Origin: Magnetococcales bacterium | Lineage (GTDB): Bacteria; Pseudomonadota; Magnetococcia; Magnetococcales; UBA8363 | Direction: 5' to 3' | NCBI GenBank assembly: GCA_015232865.1 | Contig: JADFYU010000024.1 | Location: forward strand, 1-44,940 | Length of the DNA stretch: 44,940 nucleotides | Shown here: positions 27,217-36,500 of the stretch, piece after piece | Position numbering within the stretch: the first letter of the stretch is position 1 | Layout of the letters: every line of letters begins with the position of its first letter | Program-made: the position numbers and the translations under genes | Notes under the pieces: model-generated | Seen by the model: the letters and a program-made list of their open reading frames with translations, nothing else | What the model was told of the DNA's origin: nothing | Database searches by the model: none

Positions 27217-27800
27217 AGCTCCTTCCTTGGGAATATACGATCAATCTAAATTCGACCCTTGGATCAATCCTAAGGGTGTCGCAATCGGGTACTCTTTTTC
27301 AAAAATCAGCACTCTGCGCCAATAGCATCTGGACAAACACCGATATTCAGATTAAAAAACGGCAACCTTTCAACCAGATCCGCTCTTTTCAAAAAAATAC
27401 CGCACCGCAGCAATACTGCGATGCAGCATAAACACTCCTTATCTTTTCGTCAAGAAAATAATCATGACCGAATAGATTTTTGATTAAGATCCCAATAACT
27501 TATATTTAGATCTATAATAAACCTTCCCAACCACCATCCGATACCGAGATCAAAATGGGCTGATGTGTAAAAACAATTAACCTTTTTGGGGAAAATAGGC
27601 GATAAGGTTGTTAGACATTAAAAGTTTGCTGTGTTTATCGAAAGTTACACGGTCATTTAGGCCGATTTTATTTTTGAATGACCCCGGCTACATCAATAAC
27701 CGAACAATCTGGTTGCCAGCCGGATCTTCCAACCATCATTCGGCTGTTGGACGTGCACAATCGGTGCAACATATTGGTTTATCTGGTGAAACAGAAAAAG
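27217..27800. other. Divergent intergenic region between arsR-like and TolC-like genes
   Basis: About 580 bases, AT-rich from 27430 to 27660, with no convincing gene. It contains the palindrome at 27255-27277 near the ArsR gene. The promoter of the TolC-like gene must lie in the right half, but I find no clear consensus pair. The in-frame extension of the TolC frame to 27678 lacks a ribosome site. Confidence 0.5.
27255..27277. promoter_or_regulatory. Candidate ArsR operator
   Basis: ACCCTTGGAT (27255-27264) and ATCCTAAGGGT (27267-27277) form an inverted repeat of 10 matched bases with one extra base in the right arm and a two-base spacer. It is centred about 50 bases before the ArsR start codon, where such repressors normally bind. 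Confidence 0.45.
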
Positions 27801-29870
27801 ATGATTAAAACACGCAAAAAATATCCTTTACTAGATAGAATCTCCTTCTCTCCAGCGCCGATTCTCATCTTCAGTATTGTTTTTTTTCAAAACTGGTTCT
27901 GGTCGTCAGTAGGCTTGGCCGATGTTCGGGAGTTCTGGAAAGCGGTCGATATCGCTCAATCGCAAAACGCCCAGATTCACAAGACGGAAGCGGCCTTGCG
28001 CGCTGCTCGCGAAGATGACCCCCAAACCCTGTCGCAACTGCTACCTTCAGCCGACTTTACCGCCAGCTATGCGATGCAGGGGACCCACTACAATCAACTG
28101 CGAACCCAACAGCACGGACAACCAAAACGGGTTGAATTCAGTCTGGACCAAACCCTATTCAATGCTGCTGATTTTTTAAACTATTCCCAAAGCAATCTGA
28201 CCCATGAGGCCGCCTATGCCGAACTCATGGCCATGCGCCAGAATATCGTGCTTCAAGTTGCCGTCGTCGTCTCCAACTGGCTTGAAGCCAAGCAGGTTTT
28301 GGCTCTGGCCGATAACTATCGAACGGTGACCAGCCGCAACCAAAGCATTGTCAAACGACGAGCCGATGCTGGCGAATCCACCGAAACCGAGTACAATGAA
28401 GCCTCTTCCAGAGCGGCTCAGGCTGAAGCCAGCTACGAAGATGCGCTGAACACCTTGAAAAAAGAGTCTGAATATTTCAAAGAGATCGTTGGCCGCTACC
28501 CGGACCCCAACATCACCCTGCCGGAGCTGACCTGGAAGGAACCCTATGATCTGGATGATCAGATCTGGCGTTGGATTGAGGATCGCCCGGATGTTTGGGC
28601 GGCCCGTGCTCGGATGAAAGAGCGGGAATATGATGTCAAGATCGAACGATCCAAACATCTGCCGACCATCGACTTCAACTATACGGCCGGCCGAACCTGG
28701 GACTCCCAATTGGGTGGATCATCTGGAATCTCACTCCAAGACCGGGAGGATGACCACCAACTGCTTTTCACCTTCAATCTGCCGCTTCTGCGTGGCGGAG
28801 AGACGCTCTCCAACACCCGCAAAGCCTTGGCACGCAAAGAGTCGGCGCTGGCAGATCTGGACCAGGCCAAAGCCACAGCCCTACGAGAGGTGGAGGAGGC
28901 CCGCCACGACCTGAGCAACAATAAAAGTGCCATCAATGCCTTGGAAAAAGCCTTGATCTACAGCAAGAAGGCCCTGGCTGGATTGGAGGAGGAGTTTCTG
29001 GCTGGCACCCGCATCATAACCGACCTGCTGGATACCCATTATGGTCTTTTCACCCTGGAAACCACCCTGATCCGCCATCGTTATCAGGCTCAACTGGCCA
29101 TGATCCGTCTGTGGCGGGCTTTGGGTCGCGCCATCGACCCGACCTCTCTGGACCCCAAAGGGGATCATGAAGAGGAAAATCATCGCGCCTATGCCGGACG
29201 CGAAGAGGCCATTGCCGAGGTGATCGACAAAGAGCGCGCGGCCTTCTTGAAAAAAGTGGAGATCCACGGCAAGACCGGCAAAACAGAGTTGGCCGAAGGG
29301 GTTGATCTACTGTTGAGTTCGCTTTTTGTCGAGCGCGGATTTATCGAGGCGGACCCTCCGACCTTCCGGGACCAAAGACGCCCCCTCTCCGAGTTGAAAG
29401 CTGGCAACTGGCTGCAAGAGGAGGCCGACCAATTGGAGACGGTTCTCCTGACCGCTCTGATCCCGGAAACCGAACTGCCCGATCATTTTGCCCCAGCCGT
29501 CAAACGGGATGGGGAATATATGATTCATCTGGGCACCTACACCAGTGAAGCCCATGCCCAGCCGATCATATCCGGTTTAACAAACCTGAAAATACCCAGT
29601 TGGTCGGAGACCATCCAAACCCCAGATGGTCAACGGCTGGCTCGCGTCATCGCCGGACCCTTTAAAAAATATGCTCGGGTTCAGGAAACCCTGGATCTCA
29701 TCCAACGCCATATGGGTGTGGATGCCGGCTGGCTCCCGACCAACCCCTGGGTTCGTCATTGGGGAGATCGGGACGGCTGGTATCAAGAGAATTGGTACGG
29801 GACAGAATGGCACAATGAGGAGTGGTATGACGAATCCTGGCATGACAAGGTGTGGTACAATCGGGATTGA
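27801..29870 (+). CDS. TolC-family outer-membrane channel with C-terminal SPOR domain and Trp-rich tail
   Basis: A 689-residue protein starting 'MIKTRKKYPLLDRIS', with a signal peptide ending near 'GLADVREFW'. The first 400 residues have the TolC/outer-membrane-efflux layout: paired long helices such as 'ALRAAREDDPQTLSQLLPSADF' and 'DNYRTVTSRNQSIVKRRADAGE', and 'SALADLDQAKATALREVEEARHDL' in the second repeat. Unlike ordinary TolC it continues with a linker and a SPOR-type domain ('YMIHLGTYTSEAHAQPI' to 'RVIAGPFKKYARVQETLDLI'), a fold that binds denuded peptidoglycan. It ends in a tryptophan-rich pentapeptide array. Next to HlyD and ABC genes it should be the outer-membrane channel of a type I secretion system. 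Confidence 0.85.
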   Translation: MIKTRKKYPLLDRISFSPAPILIFSIVFFQNWFWSSVGLADVREFWKAVDIAQSQNAQIHKTEAALRAAREDDPQTLSQLLPSADFTASYAMQGTHYNQLRTQQHGQPKRVEFSLDQTLFNAADFLNYSQSNLTHEAAYAELMAMRQNIVLQVAVVVSNWLEAKQVLALADNYRTVTSRNQSIVKRRADAGESTETEYNEASSRAAQAEASYEDALNTLKKESEYFKEIVGRYPDPNITLPELTWKEPYDLDDQIWRWIEDRPDVWAARARMKEREYDVKIERSKHLPTIDFNYTAGRTWDSQLGGSSGISLQDREDDHQLLFTFNLPLLRGGETLSNTRKALARKESALADLDQAKATALREVEEARHDLSNNKSAINALEKALIYSKKALAGLEEEFLAGTRIITDLLDTHYGLFTLETTLIRHRYQAQLAMIRLWRALGRAIDPTSLDPKGDHEEENHRAYAGREEAIAEVIDKERAAFLKKVEIHGKTGKTELAEGVDLLLSSLFVERGFIEADPPTFRDQRRPLSELKAGNWLQEEADQLETVLLTALIPETELPDHFAPAVKRDGEYMIHLGTYTSEAHAQPIISGLTNLKIPSWSETIQTPDGQRLARVIAGPFKKYARVQETLDLIQRHMGVDAGWLPTNPWVRHWGDRDGWYQENWYGTEWHNEEWYDESWHDKVWYNRD
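29772..29867 (+). repeat. Trp-rich pentapeptide repeat at the C-terminus of the TolC-like protein
   Basis: The last 32 residues read as six consecutive five-residue units of the form x-x-W-(Y/H)-x: DGWYQ, ENWYG, TEWHN, EEWYD, ESWHD, KVWYN, then RD and stop. The DNA units are diverged, so the periodicity is at the protein level. I know no named domain with this pattern. Confidence 0.8.
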
Positions 29871-29932
29871 CCAACCGAACCCCTGAGATCAGCGTAAAAA
29901 CGGCGGTTGGTGGTGTACGCACCACCCGCACC

Positions 29933-31933
29933 CTAAAGACTCCGGCTCAGATCGCTCTCCGGCAATGTCTTGCGAATAGCCGTTCTCACCATGGCACTAC
30001 TAAAACTCAAATCTCGATCATCTCCACGGCCAGTCACTTTCAACAGGCCGGCCTGGGAGAGCTGTGCGACCGCCGCCTGGGTCTCTTTTCTGGTCTGATG
30101 CAGCTTTAACTCAAACAGTGCCGAAAGTGTTGTCGTCTCGCCCAGAGCCGCCAACGCCCGAATGGTCTGCCAATCGATTCCGGCCACGGCATGGAGCCGC
30201 TCCAAAATCAGGCAGAGCAATGAATCCGGGAAGAAATCGACCTGTTTGATCGCTGTTTCCAACTCGGCATCATCCAAAGTTTCCAAGAACAGCGCGCTTT
30301 GCACGACAAAAAGAGGAACACCTCGGCTCCATTGGGCTATTTCAGCCAACGCCTCCGGGCTGACCCGCTCGGCAATGGGCATTTTTTTGACCAGGCGCAA
30401 GATTTCCCGCCCGGTCAAACGAGAGAGTGTCAGGTTGTTGAAACCCGGCAGCGTCAGCAAGGATCGCAGCTCCGCCCGTCGCCCGCCACCCAGAAAACAG
30501 ATGGAGCTGCCATTCAAGGCAGAGACCAGGCCGGGCAGCAAAACACGAGTGTGTGGGTCCATCCAGTGCAAATTATCAATAAAAATAATGACAGGTTGGT
30601 TGATGTTGGAGAGAATCGCGACAAAAAAATCGGTGATGGAGTTGAGCAGGTCATCGCCCCTTTTCATCCTCGGGGCCACCTCCATTTCCAGGAGAAGGGC
30701 GATGATATGACGCCCCTGTTCAGCCAGAGGCCCCTCCAATCCGCTTGCCCATTCGAACAACTGATGCTGACGGTTACTAACGGGAGCCAACTCATCACAA
30801 CCGGCCAAGGTTTCCAAAACCGAAATAAACGGATGAAACGGAATCATCCGGGTACTGGACAGACAAAGCCCCTCCAACCAAACGATATCCGGGTAATTGC
30901 GTACCTCCTTACGAAATTGACGAAGCAGACGCGTCACTCCAAAACCGGCCTCGCCGCTAACCACCGTAGCCCTGCTCTCGGATTGAAGGATATCGGCAAC
31001 CAACTGCTGCAATGTGTCCAACTCATCATAACGACCGACAAAGGGCGGCTCGTAGGCACTGTGCTCACTGGCAGCGTCGCCCTCCTCCATCCGGTCGGAA
31101 AAATCGGTATCAAACGGCAGCTCCTCCAAAGGATCAACGCTGTAATCGATCAACCCCCCCGGAAAATGGGCAGAGACCGCCCCATATCGCTGTTTGAGTC
31201 GAACCAAGGCCTTCTGGGTCGATGCAGAAAGCGTGATCACCTCGACCTCCCCCTCCCCCCCATCCGGGTGGGTATTGGAGAGAATCTCTCCTTGAATGGT
31301 AGTGGTGGTCCCGTGGGTAAAGGCAATGATATTTCCGGTTTCGACAAAAATCTGGATCGGCCCGTTGCTCTTTCCCATCTCGCCGATTTCAGACATGCTC
31401 ATCAGCAGACTATGGGCGCAACTGACCGCCCGTTGGGGATCGTCCTCCTGAAGCTGTTTGACGCCAAAGATAATCAGGGTACTGTCCGGGCTGCCCTGAA
31501 TGGTTCCACCATAACGATTGGCCGCCTGTTGGCAAGCCTGGCTGAAATGTTGAATCAGGCGACTGAACCCCTCACTACCCAGTCGATTAATACGCTCTTC
31601 AGAGGCTTGAATGCGCCCTTTGATAAAACTGACCGGCTGAATGGAGACGGAGAAATAGGAGGGCAAGGTCGTAATCGAGGCGCGATCTTCACTTTTTTCC
31701 GCCATGGGCGGTATAAAAACCGACTGACTCTCTTGACTGGAGACAAACTGCACCGCCTTGGTTCGATTGTTGACTTTCAGTCGGCGATAGATCTCCACCA
31801 AATGTTGTTTGACCGTCCCGTCGGAGATATCCAACTTTCGGGCAACCTCCTTGTTGCTCAGTCCCGCCCGTAAATATTCCAAAATCTCATTCTGACGCTT
31901 GGTCAATGCTGGAAGCGAGGTGGTCGGCTTCAT
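29933..31933 (-). CDS. LuxR-type regulator with cyclase-like and ATPase domains
   Basis: A 666-residue cytoplasmic protein. It begins with a LuxR/GerE helix-turn-helix ('LTKRQNEILEYLRAGLSNKE', then 'DISDGTVKQHLVEIYRRLKVNNRTKAV'); most LAL regulators carry this at the C-terminus. A degenerate class III nucleotide-cyclase-like domain follows ('RYGGTIQGSPDSTLIIFG', 'DDPQRAVSCAHSLLMSM'). Next is an AAA/STAND ATPase whose Walker A reads 'GEAGFGVTRLL', with Val in place of the essential Lys, while Walker B 'VIIFIDNLHWMD' is kept. The ATG at 31933 has a GAGGA ribosome site; an upstream TTG frame extension is unlikely. As last gene of the HlyD-ABC-HlyD operon it probably controls the secretion locus. 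Confidence 0.8.
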   Translation of the reverse strand: MKPTTSLPALTKRQNEILEYLRAGLSNKEVARKLDISDGTVKQHLVEIYRRLKVNNRTKAVQFVSSQESQSVFIPPMAEKSEDRASITTLPSYFSVSIQPVSFIKGRIQASEERINRLGSEGFSRLIQHFSQACQQAANRYGGTIQGSPDSTLIIFGVKQLQEDDPQRAVSCAHSLLMSMSEIGEMGKSNGPIQIFVETGNIIAFTHGTTTTIQGEILSNTHPDGGEGEVEVITLSASTQKALVRLKQRYGAVSAHFPGGLIDYSVDPLEELPFDTDFSDRMEEGDAASEHSAYEPPFVGRYDELDTLQQLVADILQSESRATVVSGEAGFGVTRLLRQFRKEVRNYPDIVWLEGLCLSSTRMIPFHPFISVLETLAGCDELAPVSNRQHQLFEWASGLEGPLAEQGRHIIALLLEMEVAPRMKRGDDLLNSITDFFVAILSNINQPVIIFIDNLHWMDPHTRVLLPGLVSALNGSSICFLGGGRRAELRSLLTLPGFNNLTLSRLTGREILRLVKKMPIAERVSPEALAEIAQWSRGVPLFVVQSALFLETLDDAELETAIKQVDFFPDSLLCLILERLHAVAGIDWQTIRALAALGETTTLSALFELKLHQTRKETQAAVAQLSQAGLLKVTGRGDDRDLSFSSAMVRTAIRKTLPESDLSRSL

Positions 31934-31999
31934 AAAAAAATCCTCATTAGAAAAAAATTTCTCGCGGATACTCGGCAAAATTATTGACAGGCGCGCACC

Positions 32000-33355
32000 C
32001 TAGTCAAACATTTCTGACAGCTCCTGGCGAATGGTCTGCAATCCAAGCAAAACCGGTATTTCTTTGTTTGACTTTAACAGAGGCTTGATGATGTAGGTCA
32101 AGATGGATCGGCTGCCGGAGATGACGTCGGCCTCGGCCATCATGCCCGGCAATAGCACCCGCCCCTGCTCGGGATCACCGACAAATCGACTGTCGAGCCT
32201 GACAATTCCCTTATAAAAAACAGTCTTATCCATATCCATCTGGGTAAACGGCGAGATGGAGATCATCTTGCCGCTGACCGATCCAAACTGACTGGCATCA
32301 TAACTGCTCACTCGGATGGAGACCGACTGTCCGGGCTTGACGAAGCCGACATCTTTGGGTTTGATTCGCAACTCCAGATGCAAATCTTCCTGGGCGGGAA
32401 CGATTTCCATCACCACATCCCCACTTTTAAAGACGCCGCCGATGGTATTGGCTTGAGAGTTTTGCACCCAGCCATCGATAGGGGATCGAACGGACAAGCT
32501 TTGACTGCGGTTATTCATCTGCTCCATTTTTGTTCGCATCTGGCTGATGTCATTATTGATCTCTCCCAACTCCTGTGCGGTTTTCTGAAAGACCTCTTTT
32601 TTAAATTTATTTTTTTTCTCCACCACCTCTTGCAAGGAAATTTCAACCTGTTTCATTTGATTGGTCAAAGAGAGCAGTTTGCCTTCGCTGGTCAACTGCA
32701 CCCGTTTGGCATCCAGTTGCGACATGCGGGAAACCAGGTTTTTCTTGCCCAGGCTCTCCTGGAGGGAGAGCAAGGTCGAATCGACCTGGGCCTGTTTCTC
32801 CATATTTTGCCGATTTTGACGAATCAACTCAAGTTCTGATTGCTTTTGGCTGATTTGAAAATCAAAGACAGACAAACTCTGTTCCAAGGCCTGGTTCTGC
32901 GTATCGAGCAAGGTCCGTTGCTCTCGCACCATATCGGAATAACTATCCGGAATACCAGAAAAATCCGGGATCACCCCCTTCAAGAATGCCTCCTGACGAA
33001 TGGAGCGGGCAAACAGGCTCATCAGACGGGCCTCCACCTGTTTTTGAGAGGAGCTGGTCAGAGGATTGCTCAAGGTGATCAGCAGATCTCCCTTTTTGAC
33101 CAGTTGACCATCACGAGCCTGTATCTTATGGATAATTCCACCTTCGGAGGGCTGAACCTGGATGACCCCCTTTAAAGGCAGAATCTGACCTTCGGTTTTG
33201 ATGGCCTCGTTGACGGTTGTGGTTGAGGCCAGCAACAGAAAAAAAACCGTCAGGAGAATGGTCCCGAAAAGCAGCAGAAGAATGCGAAGAGAAACCCCGG
33301 TCTCCTCCAGAATATTGGCCTCCGGCAGGTAGCGGGAAAATTTATTGCGCAACAT
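32000..33355 (-). CDS. HlyD-family type I secretion adaptor (first copy)
   Basis: A 451-residue periplasmic adaptor. One N-terminal membrane segment ('LRILLLLFGTILLTVFFLLLAS') is followed by a lipoyl/barrel half ('GVIQVQPSEGGIIHKIQARDGQLVKKGDLLI'), a long coiled coil of about 200 residues, the second lipoyl half ('SVRSPIDGWVQNSQANTIGGVFKSGDVVMEIVP') and a C-terminal beta region. It bridges the inner-membrane ABC exporter and the TolC channel. The ATG at 33355 has a GAGGAG ribosome site. It lies after the double ABC gene in the same operon. It is clearly distinct in sequence from the second adaptor gene in the locus. Confidence 0.88.
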   Translation of the reverse strand: MLRNKFSRYLPEANILEETGVSLRILLLLFGTILLTVFFLLLASTTTVNEAIKTEGQILPLKGVIQVQPSEGGIIHKIQARDGQLVKKGDLLITLSNPLTSSSQKQVEARLMSLFARSIRQEAFLKGVIPDFSGIPDSYSDMVREQRTLLDTQNQALEQSLSVFDFQISQKQSELELIRQNRQNMEKQAQVDSTLLSLQESLGKKNLVSRMSQLDAKRVQLTSEGKLLSLTNQMKQVEISLQEVVEKKNKFKKEVFQKTAQELGEINNDISQMRTKMEQMNNRSQSLSVRSPIDGWVQNSQANTIGGVFKSGDVVMEIVPAQEDLHLELRIKPKDVGFVKPGQSVSIRVSSYDASQFGSVSGKMISISPFTQMDMDKTVFYKGIVRLDSRFVGDPEQGRVLLPGMMAEADVISGSRSILTYIIKPLLKSNKEIPVLLGLQTIRQELSEMFD

Positions 33356-33508
33356 GACAGGCTCCTCTGGCAACAACACAACCTGTCACCCCGACCAAAC
33401 AAGCAGGCTGCGGACCGGCCTGGACGACACCAACCCCAACCGCTGACAAACGTGATTTTCCCATTTTTCCCACTGTTTCAACAACTCGACATAAAAAGCC
33501 AAGAAACC

Positions 33509-33526
33509 GTCCATGAAATCATGGAC
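33509..33526. other. Intercistronic hairpin between the ABC gene and HlyD gene
   Basis: GTCCATGAAATCATGGAC is a perfect 8-bp inverted repeat with a two-base loop, five bases past the ABC stop codon. No T-run follows immediately, so it may be an mRNA-stabilising or processing hairpin that sets unequal amounts of exporter and adaptor, or a weak terminator. Confidence 0.45.
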
Positions 33527-33531
33527 AATTC

Positions 33532-36500
33532 CTAAACAAAGTTTTTAGGTAGCATTTTACCGATCTCGTCAGGCGGCCCCATGGCCCGCAAATAGCCTCG
33601 ATCCAGATAAAGCACCAGATCGGCCATTTTCAGGTGGCTGGGTCGATGGGTAACGATAAACACCGTGCTTTTACCACGCATGGTTTCGACGGTCTTGAGA
33701 AACAGAGCCTCGCTTTTGGCATCCATGTTGTTGGCCGGTTCATCGAATAAAGTGATGGGAGACCGTTTTAATAACGTACGGGCAACCGAGAGCCGTTGTC
33801 GGAAACCGGCGGAGAGCTGTTCACCCCCGCTATCCTGGAGACGGCTATCAAACCCACGTGGCAACGCGAGAATCTCTTCCAACAGGCCGGCCTTTCGGGC
33901 CGCCACCAACAACTCCTCATCACTGGCATGAGGGTTGGCCAGCCGCAGATTTTGCGCGACGGTTCCAAAGAAGATATCGCATTTTTGTGGCAGATAACTG
34001 ATGGCCTGACGCAGCTCGATGGGGCTGATCTGCCGGATATCGTTATTGTCGATCATCACGCTGCCGGCCTGGGGCGAATAAAGCCCCATGATCAATTTGA
34101 TCAGAGTCGATTTTCCCGAACCGTTGGCACCGATAATGGCCACAACCGACCCAGCCGGAATGCGGAACGTCATACCGACCAATGCCGGTTCCGCATCGCT
34201 GACATAGCGGAAAGAGACCCGGGCAAACGCCACGTCGCCGACGAAAGTTCGTTCGGTTATGGCGTCCATCCCCTGATAGCTCTCTCCCCGGATGTTCATC
34301 AAACGATCCAGTTGAGCGGTGCTGTTGGAGATATTCACCATGCGAACAATACCCAAGAAGGCGGTTTGAATGGGTGAGAGAATCCGCCAGGTCATCAACA
34401 TGGAAGCCATCACCACGCCCATTTCAATCTCATTGTTGATCACCGCATTGGCGGTGATGTTCATGATACCGATAGCGGCGGCCATGGTCATGATCCGTGC
34501 CAGAGTGGTCAGTTGGCTGGAGATCATGTTCAAGCGGGTTTCTGCCAAGGTCGACTTGCCGGACAGCTCCCGAAAACGCTCGAACCAAGTCTCTTCGGCA
34601 TGGGTCATCTGAATGGTCTGAATCCGAGAGAGGGTCTCGGTCAGAAAAATCTGTTTTTGCGAATAGAGCTGTGAAGAGGTCTGGGAGCGAAGACGGATAA
34701 CCGGCAACAGCGCGACTCCAAACAGGGTCAAGCCGACAATCAACGCCACCATCATGATCACCACTCCCGGATTGATAACCAGCAAAAAGACCAGGAATAG
34801 AATCGTGGTTGGAATATCATAAAAAAGCAGGGCCAGGGGGCCGGTCATCATCTCCCGAACCACCTCCAGGGATTTGACCCGTGAAACCTGATCACCGATG
34901 GAGACCTGCTCGGTCAGACTGGGGGTCATGGACATGATTTTTTCCAGGATGGCTCCGCCCAGGGAGCGTTCCATCTTGGCACCGATATAGGCCAGCATAT
35001 GGGCCCGGCGCACCCGCAATACGGCATCGATCGATAAAGCCATCAGTGCGCCAACCAATAGGATCATTCCCGTAGAGACCGAACCACTGGGAATGACCCG
35101 ATCGTAGACAACCATCACGTAGAGCGGGATGGACACGGTCATGAATCCCCCCAGCATGGTGATGATCATGATGTTTCCGACCAAAGCGTCAAACCGCTTC
35201 AACTGCTGACGCACCCAACTCTGTTTGACGGTGCTATTCCGCTCGTCAGGAATGAAAAAATAGGCACTGCCCCGACCGGTCAGGACGACTGTTTTCCGCT
35301 CCCCGTCAGCACAATCGGTTATCTCCCACCCCATCCCCGCTTTTCGACTATGCACGACGACCAGGCGGCCATCGTTGAAAACAAATAAAAACGGTGTCAA
35401 TCGACTGTCTACTGATTGAACATCCCCCCGTTCGGTCTGGTAGCCATATTTCAGGTTGGACATGACGTTGCACAGATCGGTCAGATCCAGCTGGTTCAAC
35501 ATATGGGGCAACGCTTCCGCCAACTGCCGGGCGGTGCCGTGCCAGTGAATACCTTCCAACAGCCCCTTCAAAGCCCAGGTTGCCGGGTTCGGGTTGGCAA
35601 TCTGACCCAGATAATCCTGCCAGGTCCTAGCAGAAACGACCGAACCTTCATCTTCTTCCAACTCGGCCAACGGTTCGATCGGCTCCAGATCATCTTCCAT
35701 TTTTTCAACAACCAGCTTGGCCGGAGCCGGTTTCAAGGCGTCCATGAAATGGTCCACCTCTTTCAGGCCACCTTCAGAAAATTGAATGGCCCGGTCGGTA
35801 ATTCTCAGAAGTGAAGGACGCTGGGAAACCATCAGGATGGTGCAGGTCCCTTTGAGTTGATCCAGGTAGTTACGCAGCAGGATATCCCCTTCGGAGTCAA
35901 TGGCGATATTGGCTTCGTCGAAGAGAACGATTCTGGGCTTCATGGCCAAGATGCGAATGATGACAATGCGTTGAATCACGCCAGCCGGCAAGCTGTCCGT
36001 CACCCCCTCACCCACCGGCGTATGATAGCCCTTTGGCGTCCGGGCGATCAGATTATCCAACCCCAAGGCCGTGGCAATCTCCAACGCATCATCAATGCGA
36101 TCCGGGTCGAACATGGTCATGTTTTCCAAAATGGTGGCGTTGAACAACGTCCCCTTTTGTGGAATATAACCGATGGCGGCGTGAATGTGGGGGGGGAGAT
36201 TGGCGCGATCGTGACCATCGATCAAGACCCGACCGCCACTGGGATGAACCGAACCGGAGATCAGCTTCATCAGCGTCGTTTTGCCTTCGCCGCTCTCACC
36301 GATCAGACCGATACACTCACCGGGTTCGACTTTCAGGTTGAGGCCGTTAAAAATGGGTTGGCTCTCGTCAAAAGCGCAGGACACATCTTCCAGATCCAGA
36401 GAACCTTTGACCTGCCCAAGCTCCCCATCCATGTCGGACGACTCTTCGACGATGACCCGCTGGGGAATGGTAAACAGTCCCTCCACCTGCTTTTTGGCCA

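Noticed and set aside
30299..31873. 524-residue open frame on plus opposite the LuxR-ATPase gene
   Set aside because: Antisense to a gene with clear HTH and Walker B motifs; the product is low-complexity with no domain.
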